Positions 26,039 to 34,295 of a stretch of DNA of 34,295 nucleotides are shown piece after piece. A program made the translations under genes and the position numbers. The DNA lies in NCBI GenBank assembly GCA_016868395.1, contig VGGW01000006.1, forward strand, positions 1 to 34,295, written 5' to 3'. Each line of letters begins with the position of its first letter. The stretch's first letter is position 1. A model generated the notes under the pieces. It had not been told where the DNA came from. It ran no database searches and saw only the letters and a program-made list of their open reading frames with translations. This DNA comes from Bacteroidota bacterium. GTDB lineage: Bacteria; Bacteroidota; Bacteroidia; Sphingobacteriales; Sphingobacteriaceae.

Positions 26039-26649
26039 GTTTAAATATCTTTTAATAAACTTAAACGAAATAATGATTAATCGTCTCTCAAGTTTGCCAT
26101 ATGATAGTCATAAAATTTGAGTTGCCTCAAAGATTAGCTTCAATTTTATATTGAATTTACTAAAATTTTTGAAAAAAAAAAACGAATAATCATTTTTCTT
26201 TAAAAAATTGATACTTAAAAACTTACAAAACTTTTAAAGATTTAATTGAATTGTTGTTTAATTTGATTATGGATGAGTATAAGTACTCTTTTTTTTCTTT
26301 ATCCTAATTTTACTTGTTTTTAATCCAAAAAAATGCTCAACCTGAACGGAGCAGTAAAATCAGGTTTCTAATTCAGGTGATTTTAAGGTGGTAGGCCGTA
26401 TATTAGTAAGCTAATACTAAAATGTTTCAGGATTCCGGAAGCAACGCGGGTATTCGACTTAAATATTTTGATGAAACTTATTCAATGAATTATTTTGCAG
26501 ATCTGATTTGATTCCAAGGCCGAAAGTTCAACTTGAAATTCTTGATAATCATATTTTAAAATTTATATCCTAATTCAGTTATTGGAAAACAGTTGATTTT
26601 TTGAGTTTGATACTTGATTCCGTACCAGACCTAAACTGAATGTTTCATA
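25961..26649. other. Long AT-rich region upstream of the rhodopsin gene
   Basis: About 690 bp without an acceptable ORF. It is strongly AT-rich at 26040-26340 and contains a small plus-strand hairpin with a T8 tail (GAGTA/TACTC at 26275-26288, T-run 26289-26296). It also holds an imperfect inverted repeat near 26398-26418. It is the longest control region in the window and precedes the rhodopsin gene. No perfect TAnnTTTG box with a -33 partner was seen on the minus strand. Confidence 0.4.
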
Positions 26650-26687
26650 AAACGAAAAGGGCCGGATTTATCCGACCCTTTTCGTTT
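26650..26687 (-). terminator. Intrinsic terminator of the lytic transglycosylase gene
   Basis: AAACGAAAAGGG pairs with CCCTTTTCGTTT (12 bp), then after one mismatch CGGA pairs with TCCG around a TTTA loop. It lies 12 nt after the minus-strand stop at 26700 and ends in a T-rich arm. Confidence 0.85.
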
Positions 26688-26699
26688 GGTTAAAATTGG

Positions 26700-27524
26700 T
26701 TAGTTCTTTAGAATTTGAATGTAATTAGCCTTGTTTCTTCTGTTGTTAGGATCAAAAATGGGGTTGCTTTCTGCATTAGAATTTGCCAATAATCTGCTGG
26801 CTCTGTTATGATAACCGTAGCGGGTTGGGTTTTCAATTATCTCTTTTATTGAGATTAGTTTATAAACATAGGAGGCAGTTTCTTTATTAAGCTTCATTTT
26901 AAAATAGTCATCCTGACTTTGCTTTAACATTTGACGTTTTAATCCTCCCTCACCGATATTATATGCTGCAGCTACCAATGTCCAGCTATTAAATTCACGG
27001 TATAAAGATTTGATGTATTTGGCAGCAGCGATACTTGATTTGCGAATATTATTCCTTTCATCAAGCTCATTCGTCACCTTAAGACCAAAATCTCGAGCAG
27101 TTTGTGGCATGAACTGCCAATACCCGGATGCTCCTTTAATGGAAGTCCCCCACCTAAGTCCACTTTCAACCAAAGGCACATATTTAAAATCTTCCGGAAT
27201 TCCATATTGTTTCAAGATCGGCTCGATGATAGGAAACCATTTTTCTGCCTGACGATGAAGTTTGGATGTCTGCAGGGCCTCATAAGAGTGAGCAATTAAT
27301 GTTGAATTCATTTTTTGCTTGATGCGCGGATCCCCCAAAGGCAAAGGTTCATTGGCGAAATTAAGTGAGTTGAAATAGGGTTCAATTGAAAAATTATCCT
27401 TTGGGCTCCCTTTTGATTGCCAGAAATAAGTTTCAAATGAAGTAGGAGTACTATAAATAAAAATCTTGACGAGCAGCAACAAACCAAAAATCACAGAACA
27501 CGTAATCAAGTGTTTCTTAATCAT
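26700..27524 (-). CDS. SLT-domain lytic transglycosylase
   Basis: A 274-residue protein that would cleave peptidoglycan between MurNAc and GlcNAc. An N-terminal hydrophobic segment (MIKKHLITCSVIFGLLLLVK) exports or anchors it. The goose-lysozyme-like SLT domain follows: PLVESGLRW with catalytic Glu120, GASGYWQFMPQTA (131-143), then LVAAAYNIGEGGL and a late YVYKLISIKEI. This matches MltD/Slt-type enzymes without LysM repeats, which may explain the short length. The ATG at 27524 is fixed by a promoter at 27545-27576; a longer in-frame start at 27701 lies upstream of that promoter. It is divergent from the pseudouridine synthase gene. Confidence 0.92.
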   Translation of the reverse strand: MIKKHLITCSVIFGLLLLVKIFIYSTPTSFETYFWQSKGSPKDNFSIEPYFNSLNFANEPLPLGDPRIKQKMNSTLIAHSYEALQTSKLHRQAEKWFPIIEPILKQYGIPEDFKYVPLVESGLRWGTSIKGASGYWQFMPQTARDFGLKVTNELDERNNIRKSSIAAAKYIKSLYREFNSWTLVAAAYNIGEGGLKRQMLKQSQDDYFKMKLNKETASYVYKLISIKEIIENPTRYGYHNRASRLLANSNAESNPIFDPNNRRNKANYIQILKN

Positions 27525-27544
27525 TTTTAACTCTTTATTTAGGT

Positions 27545-27576
27545 CAAAGGTACAAAATATAGATCTAATTATCAAA
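27545..27576 (-). promoter_or_regulatory. Promoter of the lytic transglycosylase gene
   Basis: On the minus strand, -33 TTTG (27573-27576) and a perfect -7 TACCTTTG (27545-27552) are separated by 20 nt, in line with the Bacteroidota consensus. The -7 box ends 20 nt before the ATG at 27524. Confidence 0.75.
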
Positions 27577-27673
27577 TAGTTATGAAATTTCTTCAAAAAA
27601 CGGAATCTAATTGGCCTGATTTCTTTATCGGGAGTACCTTCTGTTTTTCCATTTTTAATAAATTCAGTTATGG

Positions 27674-27691
27674 TATTTTTGTGTATTTTTG
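27674..27691 (+). promoter_or_regulatory. Tandem -7 boxes upstream of the pseudouridine synthase gene
   Basis: Two identical TATTTTTG boxes lie 10 bp apart (27674-27681 and 27684-27691), each matching TAnnTTTG. No clear TTTG -33 partner was found. An AAGGAG sequence at 27702-27707 then precedes the ATG at 27722, a rare Shine-Dalgarno-like site among genes here. Confidence 0.5.
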
Positions 27692-27721
27692 TGGTTCTCA
27701 TTTAAGGAGATAAAACGCATC

Positions 27722-29128
27722 ATGCCATTTAAAAATAAAGGGAACAGTCGTGACGACAAATCCGAAAAATTCAAGCGTTCCGTAGTAAACGACTCAGGTT
27801 TTAGTTCAGAAAGTAAATTCGTTAAACCTGATCCTCAGGGTAAAAAAAGCAATACGAATAAGAAATTATTTTTGAAGGGTTCAAAGAAAACGTTCACCAG
27901 CGGTAGCGGAAATTTAAATGATAAGTCAGGATCTGGCTTTTCAACAGACAACAGAAGTCCAAAAAGTTTCGGACGCCCCTTGGTGAATGATAATCGTAAT
28001 TCTTCTGTCAATGGGCCGGTAAGAAGCACTTATTTTGATCAAAAGCCTTTCGCGAGTCATCCTAAGACGGGAGAGAAAAAATTTTACAATGTTAAAAATT
28101 CTTCGGAAAAAAGATCTTTTCCAGATAAAAATGAAGGCAAAATAAAAACATTTGATAAAGCTAAGTTCGGCAGAAACCCCTATTCTGAAGCTAAGGAGCC
28201 CGTTAAAAAAACTTTGCAACCTCGCTTTGATAACAAATCAGATAAAAATACGTCTTTTAAAAAGGCTAACGAAAGGCCTTTCAAGCCGTGGATGGCTAAT
28301 GATCCCTCTAAATTAGACCGGCCAAAATACAGATCTGATGATCAAAAATGGAGTTCAGAGGAGCATTATGGCAATAAACGAAACAAAAAACAAAGTCCGG
28401 CAAAAGACAATGGCCTCATTCGCCTGAATCGTTTTATTGCAAACGCGGGTATTTGTTCAAGAAGAAAGGCAGATGAATTGATAGCAGCAGGTGTGGTGTC
28501 TGTTAATGGAGTTCCGGTAACTGAGCTTGGTTTTAAAGTTGACCCCGCAAAGGATTTGGTCCGTTATAATGGCGAGAATCTGAAAAGGGAGAAAATGGTA
28601 TATGTTCTTTTAAATAAGCCTAAGGATTATATTACTACAACTGACGATCCACAGGAGCGTAAAACGGTTATGAGTCTGGTAGAAAAAGCTTCCAGGGAGC
28701 GAATTTATCCAGTAGGGCGGCTGGACCGAAACACCACCGGTTTATTACTCATGACCAATGACGGTGATCTGGCAGAAAAACTCTCCCACCCAAGAAACAA
28801 TATTACCAAACTTTATCAGGTTGAACTGAATAAAAGCCTGTCTCAGGGAGATCTCAACAAGATCCAATTCGGTATAGAGCTTGAAGATGGATTTATCAAG
28901 CCTGATCAGGTTAGTTATGTTACCGGTGGAAGTAAGAAAGAAGTAGGGATTCAAATCCATAGTGGTAAGAACAGGATTGTCAGGAGGATTTTTGAGAGCC
29001 TGGGTTATGAGGTAGTCAAGCTTGACCGCGTAGTTTATTCCCATCTTACCAAGAAGGATCTTCCAAGGGGGAGGTGGAGATATCTCGAAGAAAAAGAAAT
29101 CATTCAGCTGAAACACCTGATTAAATAA
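27722..29128 (+). CDS. RluB/RsuA-family rRNA pseudouridine synthase with long disordered N-terminus
   Basis: The enzyme isomerises a specific uridine in rRNA to pseudouridine. Of 468 residues, about 1-230 are low-complexity, rich in Lys, Ser, Asn, Phe and Gly, and probably disordered and RNA-binding. An S4 domain (233-280, LNRFIANAGICSRRKADELI) follows, then the catalytic domain with GRLDRNTTGLLLMTNDG, where the catalytic Asp is at about residue 335. HSGKNRIVRRIFESLGYEV and LPRGRWRYL are typical RluB/RsuA motifs. The ATG at 27722 follows an AAGGAG site; an upstream in-frame TTG at 27689 overlaps a promoter box. A terminator follows 6 nt after the stop. The exact rRNA target cannot be fixed by sequence alone. 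Confidence 0.92.
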   Translation: MPFKNKGNSRDDKSEKFKRSVVNDSGFSSESKFVKPDPQGKKSNTNKKLFLKGSKKTFTSGSGNLNDKSGSGFSTDNRSPKSFGRPLVNDNRNSSVNGPVRSTYFDQKPFASHPKTGEKKFYNVKNSSEKRSFPDKNEGKIKTFDKAKFGRNPYSEAKEPVKKTLQPRFDNKSDKNTSFKKANERPFKPWMANDPSKLDRPKYRSDDQKWSSEEHYGNKRNKKQSPAKDNGLIRLNRFIANAGICSRRKADELIAAGVVSVNGVPVTELGFKVDPAKDLVRYNGENLKREKMVYVLLNKPKDYITTTDDPQERKTVMSLVEKASRERIYPVGRLDRNTTGLLLMTNDGDLAEKLSHPRNNITKLYQVELNKSLSQGDLNKIQFGIELEDGFIKPDQVSYVTGGSKKEVGIQIHSGKNRIVRRIFESLGYEVVKLDRVVYSHLTKKDLPRGRWRYLEEKEIIQLKHLIK

Positions 29129-29134
29129 AATTCG

Positions 29135-29165
29135 AAGCCTTTGGGAGTACCTGAAGGCTTTTTTT
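29135..29165 (+). terminator. Intrinsic terminator after the pseudouridine synthase gene
   Basis: AAGCCTT (29135-29141) pairs with AAGGCTT (29154-29160), followed by TTTTT. It ends 11 nt before the tatD start, so tatD needs its own promoter or read-through. Confidence 0.8.
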
Positions 29166-29176
29166 AAATTAGCCAT

Positions 29177-29944
29177 ATGATTTTGACGGATACGCATACC
29201 CATTTATACTACGAAAAAGACCCCAAAAGCCTGACAGAACTGATGCGAAGAAGTCTGGATAATGAAGTTAGTCGGCTCTTTTTGCCCAATGTTGATTCAA
29301 AATCCATGCCTCTGGTTTTTGGCTTGGCAGAGCAATATCCTGAGCATTGTTTTCCTATGCTTGGTTTGCATCCCTGTGATGTGAAAGCAGATTTCGAAGA
29401 GGAGTTAGACCATATTTATAAAGAAGTAAACCTTAGAAAGATTTATGCTATTGGCGAGATCGGCATTGATCTTTACTGGGATAAAACGACCTTGAATATC
29501 CAGCAGGAGGCTTTTCGTACACAAATTGGGTGGGCAAAACAAATGAGTCTGCCTATTGTGATCCATTGCAGAGAAGCCTTTGATGAGATCTTTCAAATAT
29601 TGGATGAACTGAAGGATGATAAATTGAGGGGGATATTTCATTGTTTTACCGGAGATGCCGTTCAGGCAGAAAAAGTAATTGGACTCGGATTTTATCTTGG
29701 TATCGGGGGAGTCTTAACGTATAAAAATTCAGGTTTGGACAAAGTAATTCAGAATATTTCATTAGATCACCTTGTTCTTGAGACTGATTCGCCATACCTG
29801 ACACCCGTTCCTTTCCGCGGAAAACAAAATGAAAGCAGTTTCCTGGTTTATGTGGCACAGAGGCTTGCAGATTTGAAACATATTTCTCTTGAAAATGTTG
29901 CACAAATCACCACCCGGAATTCAGAGATAGTCTTTGGAATTTAA
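29177..29944 (+). CDS. tatD: TatD-family metal-dependent deoxyribonuclease
   Basis: A 255-residue TIM-barrel hydrolase. The metal ligands are all present: HTH (His7, His9) after LTDT, Glu94 in GEIGIDLY, His130 in IVIHCREAF, His155 in GIFHCFTGD and Asp204 in ETDSPYLTP. TatD-like enzymes show 3'-5' exonuclease activity and have been tied to DNA repair and D-aminoacyl-tRNA handling. Length is normal. It starts just after a terminator and is followed 87 bp later by the asparaginase gene on the same strand. Confidence 0.93.
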   Translation: MILTDTHTHLYYEKDPKSLTELMRRSLDNEVSRLFLPNVDSKSMPLVFGLAEQYPEHCFPMLGLHPCDVKADFEEELDHIYKEVNLRKIYAIGEIGIDLYWDKTTLNIQQEAFRTQIGWAKQMSLPIVIHCREAFDEIFQILDELKDDKLRGIFHCFTGDAVQAEKVIGLGFYLGIGGVLTYKNSGLDKVIQNISLDHLVLETDSPYLTPVPFRGKQNESSFLVYVAQRLADLKHISLENVAQITTRNSEIVFGI

Positions 29945-30031
29945 CTTTTGGCGCCCGCTAACTTAAGCTTGAGGATGACATCATTACCCTTCTTTTTATA
30001 TCTTTAGTAGTCCATAAAACAATAAATAACG

Positions 30032-31051
30032 ATGACCAATGTTCTGATAATATATACAGGTGGTACAATTGGTATGATCAATGATCCTGTCAGTGGAGTA
30101 TTGGTTCCTTTTAATTTTGAGCAAATTACCGATCATGTTCCTGAGCTAAAACGACTGAACTATCGCTTGACAGTTCATTCCTTTGATCCTTTGATTGATT
30201 CCTCGAATATGAGTCCGCAGATTTATAAAGAGCTTGCTTTACGTATTCAAAGAGATTATGATCGATACGATGGCTTTGTTATTCTGCATGGTTCAGATTC
30301 CATGGCTTATACAGCTTCGGCTCTAAGTTTCATGATTGAAAATCTGGACAAGCCTATTATTTTTACAGGTTCACAATTGCCCGTCAATGGTATACGTACC
30401 GATGCCAAAGAAAACCTGATTACTGCTTTGGAAATTGCTGCAGACAAAAGAAAGGGGAAGGCCATGGTACCAGAGGTTTGTATTTATTTCGACTATAAGC
30501 TTTTTAGAGGTAATCGCTCATTCAAATACAATTCTGAGAAGTTTGAAGCATTCCGGTCGCCAAACTATCCCACACTTGCCGAAGCCGGTGTCTATCTTAA
30601 ATTCAACAGAAATTATATTTTAAAACCAAATTCTGAGCCTGTAAAGTTTTATACCAAGCTGGACAGTGCCATTGGAATCTTGAAATTATATCCGGGGATT
30701 AGTCCGCCCGTCGTAAAATCAGCTCTTTCAGCAGAGTGTAAAGCAGTAATCATGGAAACCTTTGGTTCAGGAAATACCTCTACCGAGAAGTGGTTTTTGG
30801 ATTTATTGAGGGAAGCGATTCAAGAAGGGAAACTCATATTAAACATTTCCCAGTGCAAAGTCGGTACGGTAGAGCTTGGCCGGTATGAAACCAGCAGGGA
30901 ACTTAAAGAAATGGGGGTGGTTAGTGGTTATGATATGACCTTTGAAGCTGCTGTAACCAAACTGATGTTTCTCCTGGGTAATTTTAAGAGCAATAAGAAA
31001 ATTGCTGAATATCTTGAAACTGATCTGAGGGGTGAGTTGACAGTATATTAA
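30032..31051 (+). CDS. ansA: Type I (cytoplasmic) L-asparaginase, AnsA-like
   Basis: A 339-residue asparaginase/glutaminase-fold enzyme that would hydrolyse L-asparagine to aspartate and ammonia. No signal peptide is present. The first triad Thr12 is in YTGGTIGM and the Lys156 is in DYKLFRGNRS. The second nucleophile motif, normally HGTDTMAYTAS, is HGSDSMAYTAS here, so Ser88-Asp89-Ser90 replaces Thr-Asp-Thr. This is conservative and activity is plausible. GSQLPVNGIRTDAKEN, and FGSGNTS in the C-terminal domain, are typical. The gene lies between tatD and a sodium/solute symporter. Confidence 0.92.
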   Translation: MTNVLIIYTGGTIGMINDPVSGVLVPFNFEQITDHVPELKRLNYRLTVHSFDPLIDSSNMSPQIYKELALRIQRDYDRYDGFVILHGSDSMAYTASALSFMIENLDKPIIFTGSQLPVNGIRTDAKENLITALEIAADKRKGKAMVPEVCIYFDYKLFRGNRSFKYNSEKFEAFRSPNYPTLAEAGVYLKFNRNYILKPNSEPVKFYTKLDSAIGILKLYPGISPPVVKSALSAECKAVIMETFGSGNTSTEKWFLDLLREAIQEGKLILNISQCKVGTVELGRYETSRELKEMGVVSGYDMTFEAAVTKLMFLLGNFKSNKKIAEYLETDLRGELTVY

Positions 31052-31118
31052 AATCATTTCTTTACAACTTAAAATTCCATTTTTTTTGATAGGTTTATTT
31101 AATCAAACTGCTGCATGT

Positions 31119-32774
31119 ATGCAAACACCAGACTACATAGTATTCTTTATTTATTTTATCATAGTCAGTACCTACGGTTGGTACGTATACAAAAAAAAGA
31201 AACATGAAGATTCTAAGGATTATTTCCTTGCCAAGGATTCTCTAACCTGGTGGGCAATTGGAGCATCATTAATCGCCTCAAACATATCTGCTGAGCAATT
31301 TATCGGTATGAGTGGTTCCGGATTTACAATGGGACTTGCCATTGCAGCCTATGAATGGCTGGCAGCAGTAACTCTTATTGTGGTCGCGGTTTTTTTCATC
31401 CCGATCTATCTCAAAAATAAGATCTATACCATGCCTCAGTTTCTTAAAACCAGATATAATGAGACTGTAGCAATGATCATGGCGGTTTTCTGGCTTTTAC
31501 TATATGTGGTTGTAAATCTAACTTCCATACTTTTTTTGGGTGCTTTGGCAATCAGCAGTATCTCCGGACTTGATTTTGCGGTTTGTATGGCCGGTTTAGC
31601 ATTATTTGCCATAGTGATTACCCTTGGAGGGATGAATGTGATTGGCTACACCGATGTGATTCAGGTGGTTTTTTTGGTGTTGGGAGGATTAGTTACAACC
31701 TATTTGGCTCTGGATATGGTAGCTCAGCATTTTGGCTCAGCAGGTCCAATAAATGGATTCAATCTCTTGACCCAAAATTCAGGCGATCATTTTGAAATGA
31801 TATTCGAAAGGGATGATCCCTATTTTATTGATCTTCCCGGACTTACCATACTTGTTGGTGGGATGTGGATTGTGAACTTGAATTATTGGGGTTGCAATCA
31901 GTACATTACCCAGCGAGCTTTAGGCGCAGATCTTCAAACTGCGCGCAGTGGAATTCTTTTTGCAGCATTTTTGAAATTATTAATGCCCATAATCGTAGTT
32001 CTTCCGGGTATTGCAGCTTACGTTTTGTTTAAGGAAAATGTATTTCGGAAAGAAATGACGTTGAACGGAGAAGTTATGGCCGACCGTGCTTATCCGGTGC
32101 TGCTGAATTTATTGCCTGTAGGTTTGAAGGGGCTGGCTTTTGCTGCACTTACTGCTGCGGTAGTGGCTTCTCTTGCCGGAAAGGCTAACAGCATTGCGAC
32201 TATTTTTACTCTTGATATTTACAAAAAAGTTTTAAATCCTGTAGCCGATGAGAAAAGACAGGTAGAAGTTGGTCGCTGGGTTATTGTGATCTCCATGATT
32301 GTGGCTGTGCTTATTGCACCCTATTTAGGAATTGATAAAAAGGGTGGTTTCCAGTACATTCAGGAATATACGGGTTTTGTTTCTCCTGGTATTTTAGCCA
32401 TGTTCTTACTTGGGTTTTTTTGGAAACGAGCAACTTCCAATGCAGCTTTATTTGCCACTATTGGCGGCTTTTTGCTTTCCATTATTTTTAAATTCATTCC
32501 TAACTATGTGGATTTGGAATTTCTGTATTCCAGTGGTTTTGCCGTAGCTAACGCTGATGCTGTTTACGAAATACCCTTCATCGATCGTATGGGTTTCGTT
32601 TTCCTTATTTGTGTCCTGGTGATGTATCTGATCAGTAGCTATGAAAATAGAAATGGGATCATTCCAAATGCCTTGAAGGTAGATCAAGGCATGTTCCGGA
32701 CCACGACTAAATTCGCCGTTGGGGCTTTATTCATCATTGGAATAATCGCAGCCTTGTATGGAATTTATTGGTAA
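31119..32774 (+). CDS. Sodium/solute symporter (SSS family, SGLT-like)
   Basis: A 551-residue polytopic protein, probably with 14 transmembrane helices, of the SLC5/SSS family that couples Na+ entry to substrate uptake. Typical features are FLAKDSLTWWAIGASLIASNISAEQFIG, the GLAIAAYEWLAA helix, YTMPQFLKTRYN after helix 3, NYWGCNQYITQRALGA, and AALTAAVVASLAGKANSIATIFTLDIY. These resemble sugar-transporting (SGLT-like) rather than proline-transporting members, but the substrate is not certain. The ATG at 31119 (MQTPDYIVFF) is preferred over an in-frame TTG at 31086. It is followed 39 nt later by an APH-like kinase, which may phosphorylate the imported compound. Confidence 0.9.
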   Translation: MQTPDYIVFFIYFIIVSTYGWYVYKKKKHEDSKDYFLAKDSLTWWAIGASLIASNISAEQFIGMSGSGFTMGLAIAAYEWLAAVTLIVVAVFFIPIYLKNKIYTMPQFLKTRYNETVAMIMAVFWLLLYVVVNLTSILFLGALAISSISGLDFAVCMAGLALFAIVITLGGMNVIGYTDVIQVVFLVLGGLVTTYLALDMVAQHFGSAGPINGFNLLTQNSGDHFEMIFERDDPYFIDLPGLTILVGGMWIVNLNYWGCNQYITQRALGADLQTARSGILFAAFLKLLMPIIVVLPGIAAYVLFKENVFRKEMTLNGEVMADRAYPVLLNLLPVGLKGLAFAALTAAVVASLAGKANSIATIFTLDIYKKVLNPVADEKRQVEVGRWVIVISMIVAVLIAPYLGIDKKGGFQYIQEYTGFVSPGILAMFLLGFFWKRATSNAALFATIGGFLLSIIFKFIPNYVDLEFLYSSGFAVANADAVYEIPFIDRMGFVFLICVLVMYLISSYENRNGIIPNALKVDQGMFRTTTKFAVGALFIIGIIAALYGIYW

Positions 32775-32813
32775 GCCCGGTCAAAAAATCAGTGAATAAG
32801 CGGATAATTTAAC

Positions 32814-33788
32814 ATGATACTTGATTCAAAGGAAGCTGTAATTGCTTACATTAAACAGGAAGGTTTAATCAAAAAAGAGGATGATGCGCAGGTAGAATAC
32901 CTTTCAGGTGGGGTATCCTGCCGGGTTTGGAAAATTATCCTGAATAATGATCGCTGGGTTATCAAGCAGGCGCTTGAAAAACTGGATGTCGAAGCAGATT
33001 GGTTTTCGGATGTGGAGCGAATCCATCGTGAACATAAAGCGATGAAACAACTGGAACTGGTGATTCCTGATTGTCATATTCCCAAGATATTGCATGTGGA
33101 TTATGTCCATCACATTTACCTGATGACTTGTGCCGAGGAGGGTGTTCAAACCTGGAAAGATCTGCTGATGAGGGGGACATTTAATTCAATCAGCGCGAAA
33201 AGTGCTGCGGATGTCTTAAGTCAAATACATCTCCTGAGTACTAAAATGGGTGAGCAGGTAAAGACAGAATTTAGTGATCAGAAGTATTTCATTGAACTTC
33301 GGATTGATCCATTTCATCGTTATCTAATAAAAAAATACCCTGAACTTTCGAGTGAGATTAATGCTTTAATAAGCGAATTAACTGAACAAAAAATTTGTTT
33401 GGTTCATGGTGATTTCTCCCCTAAAAACATGCTGGTTGAGCGAAATGGGAGTATTGTTTTGATTGATTATGAGGTGGCGCATTGGGGAAATCCAATATTT
33501 GACCTCGCCTTCTGCCTGGGTCACCTGATGTTAAAGGCCTGGCATCTGAAGCGGTCTGGCGAATTAATAAAGCTGATTAGTGTGTTCCTTGACCATTATC
33601 AAGGACAGGTTGATAATTTACTTCCACATCTCGGTTTAATGTTACTCGCCCGTATGGATGGAAAATCACCCGTCAACTACATTCAAGATGAAGATTTAAA
33701 ACAAGTTATTCGTTCAGTGGCTATCAAATGGATCAAAGGAGAAGATTCAGGCCTGAATATTTTAGATGCTGTCAAAAAGCAGTATTGA
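32814..33788 (+). CDS. APH/choline-kinase-like small-molecule phosphotransferase
   Basis: A 324-residue protein kinase-like enzyme of the aminoglycoside phosphotransferase superfamily. The ATP-site Lys51 is in RWVIKQALEK. The catalytic loop is LVHGDFSPKNMLV (His198, Asp200, Asn205), and LIDYEVAHWGNP has Asp218 in the metal-binding DFG-like position. FDLAFCLGHLMLKAWHL follows, as in a subgroup distinct from antibiotic resistance enzymes. Methylthioribose, choline or a sugar could be the substrate; the sequence does not decide. The tight spacing to the upstream symporter suggests an uptake-and-phosphorylation pair. The partial enolase-family gene begins 60 bp downstream on the same strand. Confidence 0.85.
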   Translation: MILDSKEAVIAYIKQEGLIKKEDDAQVEYLSGGVSCRVWKIILNNDRWVIKQALEKLDVEADWFSDVERIHREHKAMKQLELVIPDCHIPKILHVDYVHHIYLMTCAEEGVQTWKDLLMRGTFNSISAKSAADVLSQIHLLSTKMGEQVKTEFSDQKYFIELRIDPFHRYLIKKYPELSSEINALISELTEQKICLVHGDFSPKNMLVERNGSIVLIDYEVAHWGNPIFDLAFCLGHLMLKAWHLKRSGELIKLISVFLDHYQGQVDNLLPHLGLMLLARMDGKSPVNYIQDEDLKQVIRSVAIKWIKGEDSGLNILDAVKKQY

Positions 33789-33848
33789 ATGACCTGATTT
33801 TATATTTTACATCGAAATTCTCATTTATAACTTCAATTACACTAAAAT

Positions 33849-34295
33849 ATGTCAAAAATAAAAGATCTAAAAGCCAGAGAAATTTTCGATTCACGCGGTA
33901 ACCCAACAGTTGAAGTTGATGTATTTCTTGAATCAGGAGTGATGGGAAGAATGATGGTTCCTTCAGGGGCATCAACCGGGCGTTTTGAGGCATTAGAGCT
34001 TCGTGATGGAGGAAGTAGACATCGTGGTAAAGGGGTTAGTAAAGCGGTTTTGAATGCGAACACAGAAATCAGAAGTTTGTTATTAGGAAAAGATATTGAG
34101 GTTCAGGAACGCCTGGATAGCCTGATGGTTGAACTGGATGGGACTTCTGAGAAGTCGCGATTAGGTGCGAATGCCATACTTGGTACTTCTTTTGCCTGTA
34201 TTCATGCAGCGGCGAATGAGGCCCGACAGCCCTTATTCAGGCATCTTGCCAAAAAATATCTGGCAGATCCGGATGAAGTTTCTATGCCTGTGCCA
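33849..34295 (+). CDS. eno: Enolase-family protein, C-terminus outside window
   Basis: The first 149 residues of an enolase are visible: ATG at 33849, [16 protein letters not shown]-like opening ([18 protein letters not shown]), [18 protein letters not shown] (the mobile GASTG loop), [29 protein letters not shown] and a short [15 protein letters not shown] segment at the edge. Enolase interconverts 2-phosphoglycerate and phosphoenolpyruvate. Some positions differ from the usual Bacteroidota enolase: GASTGRFEA rather than GASTG-[IT]-HEA, and RHRGKGV. It may therefore be a divergent lineage form or a second paralog; catalytic acid and base residues lie beyond the edge. The AT-rich upstream gap has only a weak -7-like box. 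Confidence 0.9.
   Translation, partial: MSKIKDLKAREIFDSRGNPTVEVDVFLESGVMGRMMVPSGASTGRFEALELRDGGSRHRGKGVSKAVLNANTEIRSLLLGKDIEVQERLDSLMVELDGTSEKSRLGANAILGTSFACIHAAANEARQPLFRHLAKKYLADPDEVSMPVP

Noticed and set aside
26275-26296. Plus-strand terminator (5-bp stem with T8)
   Set aside because: The stem is short and no plus-strand gene lies upstream; left only as a note in the intergenic entry.

Overview
The window looks like a chromosomal segment of a Bacteroidota bacterium, probably Sphingobacteriales or Cytophagales. The evidence is A-rich non-Shine-Dalgarno starts, several TAnnTTTG -7 promoter boxes, a MutL C-terminus of the Bacteroidota type, bacillithiol genes (bshA, ytxJ), FKBP and amidohydrolase lipoproteins, and a DTE-type proton-pumping rhodopsin beside a blh gene. 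I see no rRNA, tRNA, CRISPR array, phage module or intact transposase gene.

Layout. 1-3002 (minus): mutL followed by two rhomboid proteases; the second rhomboid runs off the left edge. 3003-4335: a 1.3-kb gene-poor stretch holding a 710-bp non-coding element (A). 4336-7780 (plus): a YtcJ-like amidohydrolase lipoprotein overlapping a serine beta-lactamase-fold hydrolase that keeps only the tail of the GH3 module usually fused to it. 8140-9276 (plus): bshA, convergent with an FKBP isomerase lipoprotein and nrnA (minus, 9694-11783), with a 16-bp-stem terminator between. 11810-13256: a second copy of the element (B, 455 bp, flanked by a 9-bp direct repeat), ndk, a decayed third element (C) and a frameshifted small membrane-protein gene. 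13257-14712 (minus): recF then a DciA/DUF721 gene. 14809-16719 (plus): promoter, TPR membrane protein, ribH, a 37-residue lipoprotein and ytxJ. 16747-19709: an OsmC protein, lipA and the NAD(P)HX repair fusion. 19749-19936: a REP-like array. 20000-22846 (minus): uvrA. 23060-25960 (minus): rhodopsin, lycopene cyclase and Blh, a light-energy and retinal cassette with a strong hairpin after the rhodopsin gene. 26700-27524 (minus): a lytic transglycosylase. 27722-34295 (plus): pseudouridine synthase, tatD, type I asparaginase, a sodium/solute symporter, an APH-like small-molecule kinase and the start of an enolase-family gene.

How the genes work together. The clearest functional unit is the rhodopsin cassette: lycopene cyclase makes beta-carotene, Blh cleaves it to retinal, and retinal completes the proton pump. 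BshA and YtxJ both belong to bacillithiol redox chemistry but lie 7 kb apart. MutL, RecF, UvrA and DciA serve replication and repair. Most other genes are housekeeping.

The least explained structure is the element family at 3474-4183, 11819-12273 and perhaps 12853-13061. Its ends are near-matching inverted repeats (CCTGAGTTCGATAT type), it has no credible ORF, and it behaves like a MITE or other non-autonomous mobile repeat. No search was run; all family names come from motif recognition.
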